DNA of 6,632 nucleotides from Collinsella aerofaciens (GCA_008671285.1 RPYR01000185.1:1-6632), one strand, 5' to 3'; shown: positions 1 to 5,532, numbered from the stretch's first letter. Numbers and translations: made by a program. Notes: a model not told the origin generated them from the letters alone.

Positions 1-20
1 CACTTAGAGTGTCCGGACAT
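1..20 (-). CDS. yebC: YebC/PmpR/TACO1-family protein, N-terminal fragment cut by window edge
   Basis: Only the first six codons and two bases of the seventh are present. They read M-S-G-H-S-K followed by TG, which fits the near-invariant YebC start MSGHSKW. A good ribosome site, AGGAG at 27-31 on the minus strand, lies 6 nt before the ATG, so the start is well supported despite the short fragment. The family has been described as DNA-binding regulators (YebC, PmpR) and, for TACO1 and some bacterial members, as translation factors acting on ribosomes stalled at proline stretches. The gene follows the DUF6020-type gene on the same strand after a 171-nt gap. The identification rests on six residues plus the ribosome site, so it is likely but needs the flanking sequence. 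Confidence 0.8.
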
Positions 21-69
21 AAGTGTCTCCTATCGGTTTCGACATAAAGCCCAGCGTGGATGCTCGGGC

Positions 70-75
70 AATATA
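70..75 (-). promoter_or_regulatory. Candidate -10 box for yebC
   Basis: The gap between the DUF6020-type stop (192) and the yebC start (20) is visibly more AT-rich than the genes. On the minus strand it holds TATATT at 75-70 (5 of 6 to TATAAT), about 50 nt before the yebC ATG. A second box-like hexamer, TATCAT, lies slightly upstream. I see no convincing -35 hexamer at 16-18 nt from either. The rest of the gap shows only a 5-bp hairpin (ACCAA/TTGGT, 180-192) that overlaps the preceding stop codon. Confidence 0.25.
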
Positions 76-191
76 AACAAACGTCGTTATGATATACCTA
101 CCGGCCTGCAAGATAAACCCCAAAATGAAGGCGTCGTGATGATGCAGCCCCTTGGCACAAAGCAGCCTGACCCCAATGCACCAATCTTTGG

Positions 192-2375
192 TTAGGTCCA
201 CAGAAGGTCGCTGCGGGTGATCGTGGCACCGATGGCAAAAGGCATGCATGCAATGACTGGGTACAGGTAGCGCATGTAGGTCGATCCGTTACATGGACCG
301 ATCAGGCACACGGCGAGCACACCCAGCAGCGGTATCCAGATGGCCAGCGCACGCCACGAATGGCGGCGCAACAGGTAGACCACCACGGCGATCATGATCC
401 ACACGTAGGTGGCCGAGCTCATGGTGAGCGAGATAAACGGAATGCGCTGGACCGCCACGCGGTACAGGTTAATCAGGTGGTCGCACCAGCGCACGACCTT
501 GCTATCGACCGGATGGAAGTCAAAGTACTTGAGGTTATCGGGCTTAGCCATGATCTCGGCACTGCGTGCCGTGCTGTAGACCCATGCATCGCGCGCGCTC
601 GGATAAAAATAACCATAGTAGTTATTGATAAGCGCCGAGATATAGCACTCGGGATCCTTCTTAAACATCTGGGCCCATACCTCAAAATAGGCATCGATAT
701 CCTCCTGCGAGGCGTACTCGTTAAAGCAATTCTTGACGGCATCGGACTTGTCGGGGTTGTAGCGGCGACCCAGGTTCTCGTACTTGAGCACGCGGTCGAT
801 CACGGCACGCTCCTCATCGGTCACCAAGCCGTCGCAAGGAGCCTCCACGATGGTGCCGTCCTCCTTAACCGCGGGGTTGACGCCCGAGTTGAGGCCGTCG
901 TGCTTTTGGACGAAACGAGCCGTCTGCTGGAACGGAATCGAGAGGATTTCGCGCTTGGAACCAGGCGTGATATCGTGCGCCGGCATAAAGACCTTGGTGA
1001 AGTACATATTAGAGGCAAGGCAGAGCGCGAGCACCGCGAGAATGCCAACCCAGCGGAAACGCGGGATGGCGCCCGAAGGCGCAGCACCAGTCTGCTTGGC
1101 TGCACGACGAGCCACATGCACGTCCCATGCGCAAAACGCCGCCGCGATTACGCATGCCGCTAGGGGAAACACCAGGCCGCCGTTGCGCAGAAACGTGGAA
1201 CCCATGGCGCCCAGAGCGAGCAGCAGCCAGTCGTGGCGAGCAAAGAGCACGGGGGCTTTCTCGCCCGCTCGCTCGACATTGGCATCACGACGGGGCAAGC
1301 CACATGCCACGAGCTTGACGGTCTGTACCAGCAGCACCAAGAACGCGTCGGCAAAGAGCACATCTTTGGTGAGCAACGCCGCGTAGTTAGAAAACATCGG
1401 CATAAACGCGAAGAACAGCAGGATCGCACCGCGAACCGGCAGGCTCACGCCCAGTTTGCGCAGCGACGAAATGGAATAGGCCATGCAGGCGGCCGTGATG
1501 ACGAACTGAGCACAGGTGTAGATGGCAAGACCTGCGTTGGCGCTGTTGAACAGCGAAAGCCCCAGCTGAACGCACGAGCCGATAATGGCCGTGTGCACTA
1601 CGGGATGATGCCCGTTGAGCAGCACGTTGGGGTTGAGTAGGCGCAGGTAGTCGCTCGTGCCGTTGGGATAGTTGAACCACTGGCGAATCTGCGCGCCCGT
1701 ATCTCCCATAAAAAGGCCAGGCAGCGAAGCGATGAGCGTGGGCGCCCAGGCGATCATAAGCACCAGGAAGGGCCCGGCAAAAGGATGGACCGAGAGCACG
1801 GCGTGAGCCACACGCCATACGCGGCCAAAGTGCGCTTCCGAAAACGGAATGCGCCGAGAGCTCAGCCAATCTAGACACTCAAAGGCAAGGTAGAAGGCAA
1901 CGATCGCTAGGAGCATCCAGCCCGCGCCGCCAATCCAGGCGCAGATGATGCGGGCTTTGTCGCCAAGGACAATCTCGGCCGAGTCGGTGAGATCGTAGCT
2001 GCGGCCGAACACCATGCAGATGGCGAAGAACAGCGACGGCAGAATGATCGATGGACGCCAGGTGTCGCCACGGCCAAAGAACACGTAGCGAAACGGCAGA
2101 GTGAGCAGGCAGGCAAGCGCAAGCAGCATGACCGCGTCGGTATGGCCGGCAAACGAGAGGAGCACCTCGTAGCACACGTACAGCATGCCCGAGGCGTTGG
2201 GGTCAATCGCCAAGACTGCGTTGCTCGACACCGGGGAGGGATCGATGGAAAACGCCGTGGTCGCCAACAGCGCGAGCAAAAATGCGATGAGCGTCTGCTT
2301 GGCGGGGTAGCGCTTAAACCAGACGATGCGGGCAGCGTCGCGCGCAGCCGTTGTGGAGAGGTCGGAATCCTTCAC
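192..2375 (-). CDS. Large polytopic membrane protein, DUF6020-like (GT-C-like architecture)
   Basis: This 727-residue integral membrane protein is of unknown function. Hydrophobic segments are clear near residues 28-43, 80-98, 108-123, 143-165, 200-222, 263-300, 315-330, 338-358, 383-415, 440-458, 655-670 and 676-693. Between about 465 and 645 lies a large non-hydrophobic domain, presumably outside the membrane. Landmarks are GDTGAQI (224-230) with an Asp just after a membrane segment, NGHHPVVHT (254-262), KDVLFA (338-343), FLRNGG (395-400) and MRYLYP (701-706). An acidic residue in an early loop plus a soluble C-terminal portion resembles GT-C lipid-linked glycosyltransferases, but that function is inference. 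I recognise the family as DUF6020, common in Coriobacteriia. The start is GTG (2375-2373). The best ribosome site, AAAGG, is 11 nt upstream, rather far, so translation may be modest. It ends in TAA. Confidence 0.8.
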   Translation of the reverse strand: MKDSDLSTTAARDAARIVWFKRYPAKQTLIAFLLALLATTAFSIDPSPVSSNAVLAIDPNASGMLYVCYEVLLSFAGHTDAVMLLALACLLTLPFRYVFFGRGDTWRPSIILPSLFFAICMVFGRSYDLTDSAEIVLGDKARIICAWIGGAGWMLLAIVAFYLAFECLDWLSSRRIPFSEAHFGRVWRVAHAVLSVHPFAGPFLVLMIAWAPTLIASLPGLFMGDTGAQIRQWFNYPNGTSDYLRLLNPNVLLNGHHPVVHTAIIGSCVQLGLSLFNSANAGLAIYTCAQFVITAACMAYSISSLRKLGVSLPVRGAILLFFAFMPMFSNYAALLTKDVLFADAFLVLLVQTVKLVACGLPRRDANVERAGEKAPVLFARHDWLLLALGAMGSTFLRNGGLVFPLAACVIAAAFCAWDVHVARRAAKQTGAAPSGAIPRFRWVGILAVLALCLASNMYFTKVFMPAHDITPGSKREILSIPFQQTARFVQKHDGLNSGVNPAVKEDGTIVEAPCDGLVTDEERAVIDRVLKYENLGRRYNPDKSDAVKNCFNEYASQEDIDAYFEVWAQMFKKDPECYISALINNYYGYFYPSARDAWVYSTARSAEIMAKPDNLKYFDFHPVDSKVVRWCDHLINLYRVAVQRIPFISLTMSSATYVWIMIAVVVYLLRRHSWRALAIWIPLLGVLAVCLIGPCNGSTYMRYLYPVIACMPFAIGATITRSDLLWT

Positions 2376-2395
2376 AGTCCAAAGAGCCTTTCTAG

Positions 2396-2434
2396 AAACC
2401 TGCCAAAAAGGGACAGGTTTATTTTGGCAGGTTT
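2396..2434 (+). repeat. REP-like hairpin element 1 with GGGACAGG core
   Basis: Arms at 2396-2408 and 2422-2434 pair perfectly over 13 bp, with a 13-nt loop containing GGGACAGG (2410-2417). The heptamer CAGGTTT occurs both in the loop (2414-2420) and in the right arm (2428-2434). The left arm AAACCTG can therefore pair with either copy, giving two alternative hairpins. The element ends 5 nt before the AAAGG ribosome site of the DUF6020-type gene on the minus strand. The right arm is followed by only a short T tract on the plus strand and a poorer one on the minus strand, so a terminator role is possible but not convincing. It shares length and core position with the inverted element at 2476-2512. 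Confidence 0.75.
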
Positions 2435-2463
2435 TATCTGGGGAAACGTTACGGATCTGTCAT
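2433..2463 (-). promoter_or_regulatory. Weak candidate promoter for the DUF6020-type gene
   Basis: On the minus strand ATGACA (2463-2458, 5 of 6 to TTGACA) and GATAAA (2438-2433, 4 of 6 to TATAAT) are separated by 19 nt, at the long end of the usual range. If used, transcription would begin inside the 2396-2434 hairpin, which would place that hairpin's remaining arm at the 5' end of the mRNA. The spacing and the poor -10 make this a tentative call. Confidence 0.2.
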
Positions 2464-2475
2464 CGTTGCCCAGCG

Positions 2476-2512
2476 AACCACCACAAAGGCGCCTGTCCCC
2501 TTTGTGGTGGTT
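2476..2512 (-). repeat. REP-like hairpin element 2 with GGGACAGG core, inverted relative to element 1
   Basis: Arms at 2476-2489 and 2499-2512 pair over 14 bp with a 9-nt loop. Read on the minus strand, GGGACAGG starts at 2499, which is 13 nt from the element's end. This is exactly the offset seen in element 1 measured from 2397, and both trimmed elements are 37 nt. The stem sequence differs from element 1 but remains paired. It starts 7 nt after the lgt stop codon, inside the lgt 3' region. On the minus strand the stem is not followed by a U run, so it is a poor classical terminator for lgt. It could still stabilise the 3' end. Confidence 0.75.
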
Positions 2513-2519
2513 TTGGTGG

Positions 2520-3341
2520 CTAGGCGTCCAGGTAGACGCGCTGGGGTTGGTTGCGGCGACGAGCAAAGATGATGAGCGCCAGGCCCGCGATTACGAGCGG
2601 CAGGCTCAGCAGCTGACCCATGGTGATGACGCCGCCCAGCAGATAGCCCAGCTGCGCATCGGGCACACGCACAAACTCAATCAAAAAGCGAACGATGCCG
2701 TAACCCATCACAAACACGCCCATAAACGTGCCTTGGGGCAGTAGCGGCTTTTTGCGGCTGAGCACCTGCAGAATGCAAAAGAGCACAATACCCTCGAGGA
2801 ATGCCTCATAAAGCTGGGAGGGGTGACGCGGCATATCGCCCGCGGTGCCACCGAAGACCACGCCCCAGGGCAGATCGGTCGGCTTGCCCCACAGCTCGCC
2901 GTTGACAAAGTTGGCGCAGCGTCCCAGACATAAGGCCAGCGGAGCACCGATAACGGCAAGGTCGGCGATGGTCCAGGCGTCGAGCTTGTACATGCGGCAC
3001 ACGAGCACGCCGCCGATGATGCCGCCCACCAGGCCGCCATGGAAGCTCATGCCGCCCTCGTTGGTGGCAAAGATCTCGAGCGGGTGCGCCCAGTAGTAGC
3101 CATCACCGTAAAAGACGACGTAGAACAGGCGCGCACCGATAATGAGGCCAAAGACCACGCCGACCACGACACTCGTCAGGTCGTCAATCGTGATGTTAAA
3201 GCCCCAGCGACGCTGCGTGCGGTACATGACGACCGCCGTGAGCAGGGCGCCGACCACGTAGGCTAGGCCGTACCAGTAGATGGTGATGGGGCCCGCCGAG
3301 ATCGCGACGGGATCAAGCATATGGTAGAAGTCGTTGAGCAT
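2520..3341 (-). CDS. lgt: Prolipoprotein diacylglyceryl transferase
   Basis: Lgt moves the diacylglyceryl group of phosphatidylglycerol onto the lipobox cysteine of prolipoproteins in the cytoplasmic membrane, the first step of lipoprotein maturation. The 273-residue product has the usual family length and about seven hydrophobic segments. The family signature GRCANFVNGELWG lies at 140-152, with R141, N144 and E149 as conserved residues. MSFHGG at 98-103 carries the conserved His101, and HPSQLYEA is at 173-180. A longer open frame reaches 3401. I chose the ATG at 3341 because AGGAGG sits just upstream with a spacer of about 6 nt, and because the extra 20 residues are basic and not membrane-like, while MLNDFYHMLDPVA is a normal Lgt start. 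It stops with TAG. The upstream nfu gene is 109 nt away, across a strong hairpin. Confidence 0.96.
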   Translation of the reverse strand: MLNDFYHMLDPVAISAGPITIYWYGLAYVVGALLTAVVMYRTQRRWGFNITIDDLTSVVVGVVFGLIIGARLFYVVFYGDGYYWAHPLEIFATNEGGMSFHGGLVGGIIGGVLVCRMYKLDAWTIADLAVIGAPLALCLGRCANFVNGELWGKPTDLPWGVVFGGTAGDMPRHPSQLYEAFLEGIVLFCILQVLSRKKPLLPQGTFMGVFVMGYGIVRFLIEFVRVPDAQLGYLLGGVITMGQLLSLPLVIAGLALIIFARRRNQPQRVYLDA

Positions 3342-3364
3342 GTCGACCCTCCTACTCCCTACAT

Positions 3365-3405
3365 ACAAATGCGGCCGCGGGCCTTGCGCTCGCAGCCGCA
3401 TATTT
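3365..3405 (-). terminator. Strong hairpin between nfu and lgt (possible terminator or attenuator)
   Basis: Arms at 3369-3379 and 3391-3401 pair over 11 bp (one G-U pair on the minus strand, otherwise GC-rich) with an 11-nt loop. Flanking CAAAT/ATTTG can extend the stem if two bases bulge. It lies 46 nt after the nfu stop and about 25 nt before the lgt start. There is no long U tract after it on the minus strand, so it may be an imperfect terminator for nfu, a partial attenuator before lgt, or a processing or stability element. Confidence 0.4.
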
Positions 3406-3450
3406 GGGCGTAACGTCTATGCGGAGTATGCCGTCCGCAGCTTTCGCAGC

Positions 3451-3729
3451 TTAGAACGGCGCGTACTCGTCGTACAGGTCCTCGGCCTCGCCGGAGGCAT
3501 TGACCTGCTCAACTCGGGTAACGCCGGGCACATGCTCCTTCAGGATGCGCTCAATACCCATGGACAGGGTCAGCGAGCTCATGGGGCAGCCGGCGCAAGC
3601 GCCCTGCAGCTCCAGTTTGACGACGCCCTCGTCGTCAACGCCCACATACTCCATATCGCCGCCATCGGCCTGCAGGTTGGGGCGAATCTCTTCAAGAACC
3701 TTCTTAAGCAGCTCTTCGTTAACAGCCAC
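3451..3729 (-). CDS. NifU-like (NFU domain) iron-sulfur cluster scaffold/carrier protein
   Basis: The 92-residue product is a stand-alone NFU domain. These small cytosolic proteins bind a 4Fe-4S (or 2Fe-2S) cluster between subunits and hand it to client enzymes. Visible hallmarks are an N-terminal helix LLKKVLEEIRPNLQADGGD (8-25), where the ADGGD turn is typical, and the cluster-binding C-A-G-C-P-M-S-S stretch with Cys45 and Cys48 in CxxC spacing. The acidic tail ELYDEY-like (84-89) is not part of the core. The start is GTG at 3729-3727, 5 nt after an AAAGGAG ribosome site. No suf or isc genes are present nearby, so the carrier is separated from cluster assembly genes in this window. It ends in TAA. 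A 16-bp perfect palindrome lies about 22 bp upstream. Confidence 0.93.
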   Translation of the reverse strand: MAVNEELLKKVLEEIRPNLQADGGDMEYVGVDDEGVVKLELQGACAGCPMSSLTLSMGIERILKEHVPGVTRVEQVNASGEAEDLYDEYAPF

Positions 3730-3751
3730 AGGGGCTCCTTTCTCACAATTA

Positions 3752-3767
3752 CGCGGGCGCGCCCGCG
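3752..3767. promoter_or_regulatory. Perfect 16-bp GC palindrome upstream of nfu
   Basis: CGCGGGCGCGCCCGCG is a perfect inverted repeat starting 22 bp before the nfu GTG. As DNA it could be a dimeric regulator's operator, and as RNA a 6-bp hairpin with a CGCG loop in the nfu leader, just before the ribosome site. A possible -10-like hexamer TAACAT lies further upstream on the minus strand with no good -35. In a GC-rich genome a palindrome of this composition may be partly chance, but 16 perfect bases in an intergenic gap are uncommon. Confidence 0.35.
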
Positions 3768-3839
3768 GACAGAAGCTATGTTACTACAGCCGTGTACCCG
3801 CTCACGAGCCGTCCATGCGCGCAGACGCGACTTTCACGA

Positions 3840-3872
3840 GTAGTCAATTTGGGACGGGGCTCTTTTGGCTGC
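3840..3872 (+). repeat. Possible third hairpin of the GGGAC-loop type
   Basis: GTAGTCAA (3840-3847) can pair with TTGGCTGC (3865-3872) over 8 bp including two G-T pairs, leaving a 17-nt loop with GGGACGGGG (3851-3859). The core sits 11 nt from the element's end, similar to the 13 nt in the two elements near 2400-2512, but the core differs (GGGACGGG against GGGACAGG) and the stem is weaker. The foot contains GTAG, a tetranucleotide found at the base of many REP elements. It lies downstream of the dCMP deaminase stop. Immediately beside it, GCCAGCTGGC (3881-3890) is a perfect 10-bp palindrome. Membership in the same family is inference. Confidence 0.4.
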
Positions 3873-3901
3873 CTTTTGTTGCCAGCTGGCGTTGCCACGC
3901 G

Positions 3902-4426
3902 CTACTGCTGAGCCCGCCCCTCGGTGCCGATGTGAACATCGACGATAACCTGGCGGTAGCTGATGCCACAGGAGTCGAGGATGCGGCGGCTGATACGGCC
4001 GTCATCGGTGTCGGCATACTTGTTGTCCAGGTAGACGACCTCGCCCACGCCCACCTGCGCCAGGATCTTGGCGCAGTCGTGGCACGGGAACAGCGTGACG
4101 TAGACCGTGGAACCCTCAAGGTCTTTGAGCGAGCCGCGGTAGTTGAGCACGGCGTTTGCCTCGGCATGCACCACGTAGTTGTGCTTGTCCTGCAACGGGT
4201 CATCGCTCGTGCCCCACGGGAAAAAGTCATCGTTGAGTGCCGAGGGCGGACCGGTGTAGCCCACCGAAAGGATGCGGTGGTTGGTGTTGGCGATGCACGC
4301 GCCCACCTGCGTGTTGGGGTCCTTACTGCGGCGCTGCGCGGCGATGGCCACGCTCATAAAGAACTCATCCCAGCTAATAACGTCGCGGCGCTTGCCCGAC
4401 GCAGTTTGATGAAGATCGTCCGACAT
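3902..4426 (-). CDS. Deoxycytidylate (dCMP) deaminase, eukaryote-like type
   Basis: This zinc enzyme of the cytidine deaminase superfamily hydrolyses dCMP to dUMP and ammonia in the cytosol, feeding thymidylate synthase. The 174-residue product shows the zinc and catalytic site clearly: HAE with His87 and Glu89, and PCHDC with Cys115 and Cys118. The early block RSKDPNTQVGACI (33-45), the GYTGPPSALNDD region (57-68) and NKYADTDD (135-142) follow the order I know from vertebrate DCTD. This makes dCMP a better substrate call than tRNA adenine or free cytidine. An upstream in-frame ATG exists at 4504. I chose 4426 because GGAGG lies 8 nt before it and the family block begins shortly after, whereas an extended -10 element (4461-4469) falls inside the longer version. 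It ends in TAG. A riboflavin-type deaminase is unlikely given the length. Confidence 0.92.
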   Translation of the reverse strand: MSDDLHQTASGKRRDVISWDEFFMSVAIAAQRRSKDPNTQVGACIANTNHRILSVGYTGPPSALNDDFFPWGTSDDPLQDKHNYVVHAEANAVLNYRGSLKDLEGSTVYVTLFPCHDCAKILAQVGVGEVVYLDNKYADTDDGRISRRILDSCGISYRQVIVDVHIGTEGRAQQ

Positions 4427-4460
4427 GCCAGACACCTCCGAAATCGCAATAGTTTGACCC

Positions 4461-4469
4461 ATTGTAGCA
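4461..4469 (-). promoter_or_regulatory. Extended -10 promoter element for the dCMP deaminase gene
   Basis: On the minus strand the sequence reads TGCTACAAT, matching the extended -10 pattern TGnTATAAT with a single mismatch in the hexamer. It ends 34 nt before the ATG at 4426, leaving room for a short leader with the GGAGG site. No good -35 hexamer is seen at 17-18 nt, which fits an extended -10 promoter. It suggests the gene can be expressed independently of coaX. Confidence 0.5.
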
Positions 4470-4480
4470 GGTGAAAGGTA

Positions 4481-4502
4481 GGGGCGCTTATCCCACCGCC
4501 CC
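4481..4502 (-). terminator. Weak hairpin just after coaX
   Basis: GGGGCG (minus strand, 4502-4497) pairs with CGCCCC (4486-4481) across a 10-nt loop, starting 4 nt after the coaX stop codon. What follows is TACCTTTC, only a weak U-rich tail. It could partly terminate coaX transcripts before the dCMP deaminase promoter. Confidence 0.25.
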
Positions 4503-4506
4503 ATCG

Positions 4507-5358
4507 CTACGCGCGGCGGGGCTTTTGGTTGATGTGGTAGAGCTCGGCGAGGCCCCGCAGCGTCAGCGCGTCGTCGACCGTCAGACTGTGACCGACCAGC
4601 GCCGCAAGCGCCTTGGCATCGTCGCCGGTAATGACGATGGGCACATCGCCCTCCCCCGCGGCCTTGGTCGCGCGCATCTCGGCAAGCACCATGTCGAGCA
4701 TGCCGTCGATGCGGGCCACCTCGCCCAGAACCACGCCCGAGCGCATGGCCTCACGCGTGTTGCGGCCGATGACGTGTGTCGGCGCCGAGGGCTCAACCTG
4801 CGGCAGGCGCGCTGCTGCCGCCGAAAGCGAACGGGCGCCGAGGGCCAGGCCTGGCGCGATAACGCCGCCGACAAAGGTACCGTGCGCGTCGATGACCTCG
4901 ATATTGGTCGTCGTGCCCAGGTCGATCACGATGCACGGCGAGCCGTAGACGGCGCGGGCCGCCACGGCGTCGGCGATGCGGTCGGGACCGATCTCGGCCG
5001 GGTCATCGTAGTGCACGGGTATGCCGGTCTTGAGGCCCGGCCCCACCGTGAGCACGCGCCCCGTGCAGGTACGGGAAAGTGCCGCCTTCCACGGGCGCTC
5101 GAGCGCCGGGACCACGCAGCTCAGCACAGCAGCCGCGGGCACAAGCGCACCCGGCATGCCCGCATCGGCCGCCAGTGCGGCCATGACCTGCACGAGACGC
5201 ATGCGTGCCTCGTCTGCTGTGATGCTCGACGGCGTGGTGATCTCGCACGTCGCAAGCGGGCATTCCTGTGCCGCGGCCGAATCCTCGGCAAACAGGCCAA
5301 AGCGAATGAACGTGTTGCCCACGTCGACCGTCAATATATATGTGCACCCATTAAGCAT
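4507..5358 (-). CDS. coaX: Type III pantothenate kinase
   Basis: CoaX phosphorylates pantothenate with ATP, giving 4'-phosphopantothenate, the first committed step of coenzyme A synthesis. It belongs to the ASKHA fold, works as a dimer, and is not subject to the CoA feedback typical of CoaA. The 283-residue product has DVGNT (12-16) for phosphate binding near the N-terminus. GPDRIADA (124-131) holds the Asp126 expected to act as catalytic base. The second phosphate motif region, IDLGTTTNIEVID (145-157), is a slight variant of the common DFGTATT-type form. GGVIAPGL (164-171) follows. An open frame extends to 5412. I chose the ATG at 5358 because AAAGGAG sits 8 nt upstream and DVGNT then falls at the usual position. 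It ends in TAG. It is divergent from the OPT gene and upstream of the dCMP deaminase gene. Confidence 0.96.
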   Translation of the reverse strand: MLNGCTYILTVDVGNTFIRFGLFAEDSAAAQECPLATCEITTPSSITADEARMRLVQVMAALAADAGMPGALVPAAAVLSCVVPALERPWKAALSRTCTGRVLTVGPGLKTGIPVHYDDPAEIGPDRIADAVAARAVYGSPCIVIDLGTTTNIEVIDAHGTFVGGVIAPGLALGARSLSAAAARLPQVEPSAPTHVIGRNTREAMRSGVVLGEVARIDGMLDMVLAEMRATKAAGEGDVPIVITGDDAKALAALVGHSLTVDDALTLRGLAELYHINQKPRRA

Positions 5359-5385
5359 CGTCGACGCTCCTTTCGTCTGCCCAGC

Positions 5386-5391
5386 AGTATA
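5386..5391 (-). promoter_or_regulatory. Candidate -10 box of coaX
   Basis: TATACT on the minus strand (5391-5386) matches TATAAT at 5 of 6 and lies 27 nt before the coaX ATG. The expected -35 position at 17-nt spacing (5409-5414, GGATGA) is a poor match and is occupied by the inverted repeat 5407-5424. Confidence 0.4.
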
Positions 5392-5406
5392 TCGCCTACC
5401 TAAACC

Positions 5407-5424
5407 AGTCATCCCAAAATGACT
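5407..5424. promoter_or_regulatory. Inverted repeat between divergent coaX and OPT promoters (candidate operator)
   Basis: AGTCAT (5407-5412) and ATGACT (5419-5424) form perfect 6-bp arms around CCCAAA. At a 17-nt spacing from the two TATACT -10 boxes, the -35 position of coaX would be 5409-5414 and that of the OPT gene 5412-5417. The repeat therefore covers both. Neither -35 resembles TTGACA, so a dimeric regulator that activates or represses both genes is a reasonable reading. The regulator is not in the window. Confidence 0.4.
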
Positions 5425-5434
5425 AGCTTACGGC

Positions 5435-5440
5435 TATACT
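5435..5440 (+). promoter_or_regulatory. Candidate -10 box of the OPT gene
   Basis: TATACT (5 of 6 to TATAAT) stands about 110 nt before the OPT start at 5550, implying a leader of roughly 100 nt. No good -35 hexamer is present, and the position is taken by the inverted repeat at 5407-5424. Confidence 0.4.
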
Positions 5441-5532
5441 GGTGCGCGGTCGCGCGCGAGCTCACGCGGCGGCCCTTGGTAACCCGACTTCCCGCACCGT
5501 ATCCGTAGCGGCGCTCCCGGGGAAGCGGATAT
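5441..5532 (+). promoter_or_regulatory. Structured leader of the OPT gene with competing stems
   Basis: GGTGCG (5441-5446) can pair with CGCACC (5493-5498). The overlapping CTTCCC (5488-5493) can instead pair with GGGAAG (5520-5525). ATCCG (5501-5505) can pair with CGGAT (5526-5530), extendable to 7 bp including a G-U pair, ending just before the AAAGGAG ribosome site (5537-5543). The stems share bases or enclose each other, so two folds could compete. I do not recognise a known riboswitch class, and GC richness alone yields such pairings often. Confidence 0.25.

Noticed and set aside
4..249. 81-codon minus-strand open frame spanning the end of the DUF6020-type gene and the gap before yebC
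   Set aside because: It starts inside the 3' end of the larger gene in another frame, overlaps the yebC start and has no ribosome site at its first codon. A hydrophobic stretch is present, but nothing else supports it.
360..1163. 267-codon plus-strand open frame opposite the DUF6020-type gene
   Set aside because: It is antisense to a convincing membrane protein, rich in His, Arg and Ala as expected of a GC-rich shadow frame, and shows no domain.
2476..2512. Standard rho-independent terminator of lgt
   Set aside because: The stem is strong, but on the lgt strand it is followed by TTCGC and not a U tract, and its layout matches the second element at 2396-2434. A repeat-element reading fits better.
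3561..3572. GGACAGGG inside nfu as another copy of the GGGACAGG repeat
   Set aside because: It lies in coding sequence, has no flanking arms that pair, and lacks the full core.
3500..4474. 324-codon plus-strand open frame across nfu and the dCMP deaminase gene
   Set aside because: It runs antisense through two recognised genes and the gap between them, with shadow-like composition.
4471..5403. 310-codon plus-strand open frame opposite coaX
   Set aside because: It is antisense to coaX, dominated by Arg, His, Ala and Gly, with no family features.
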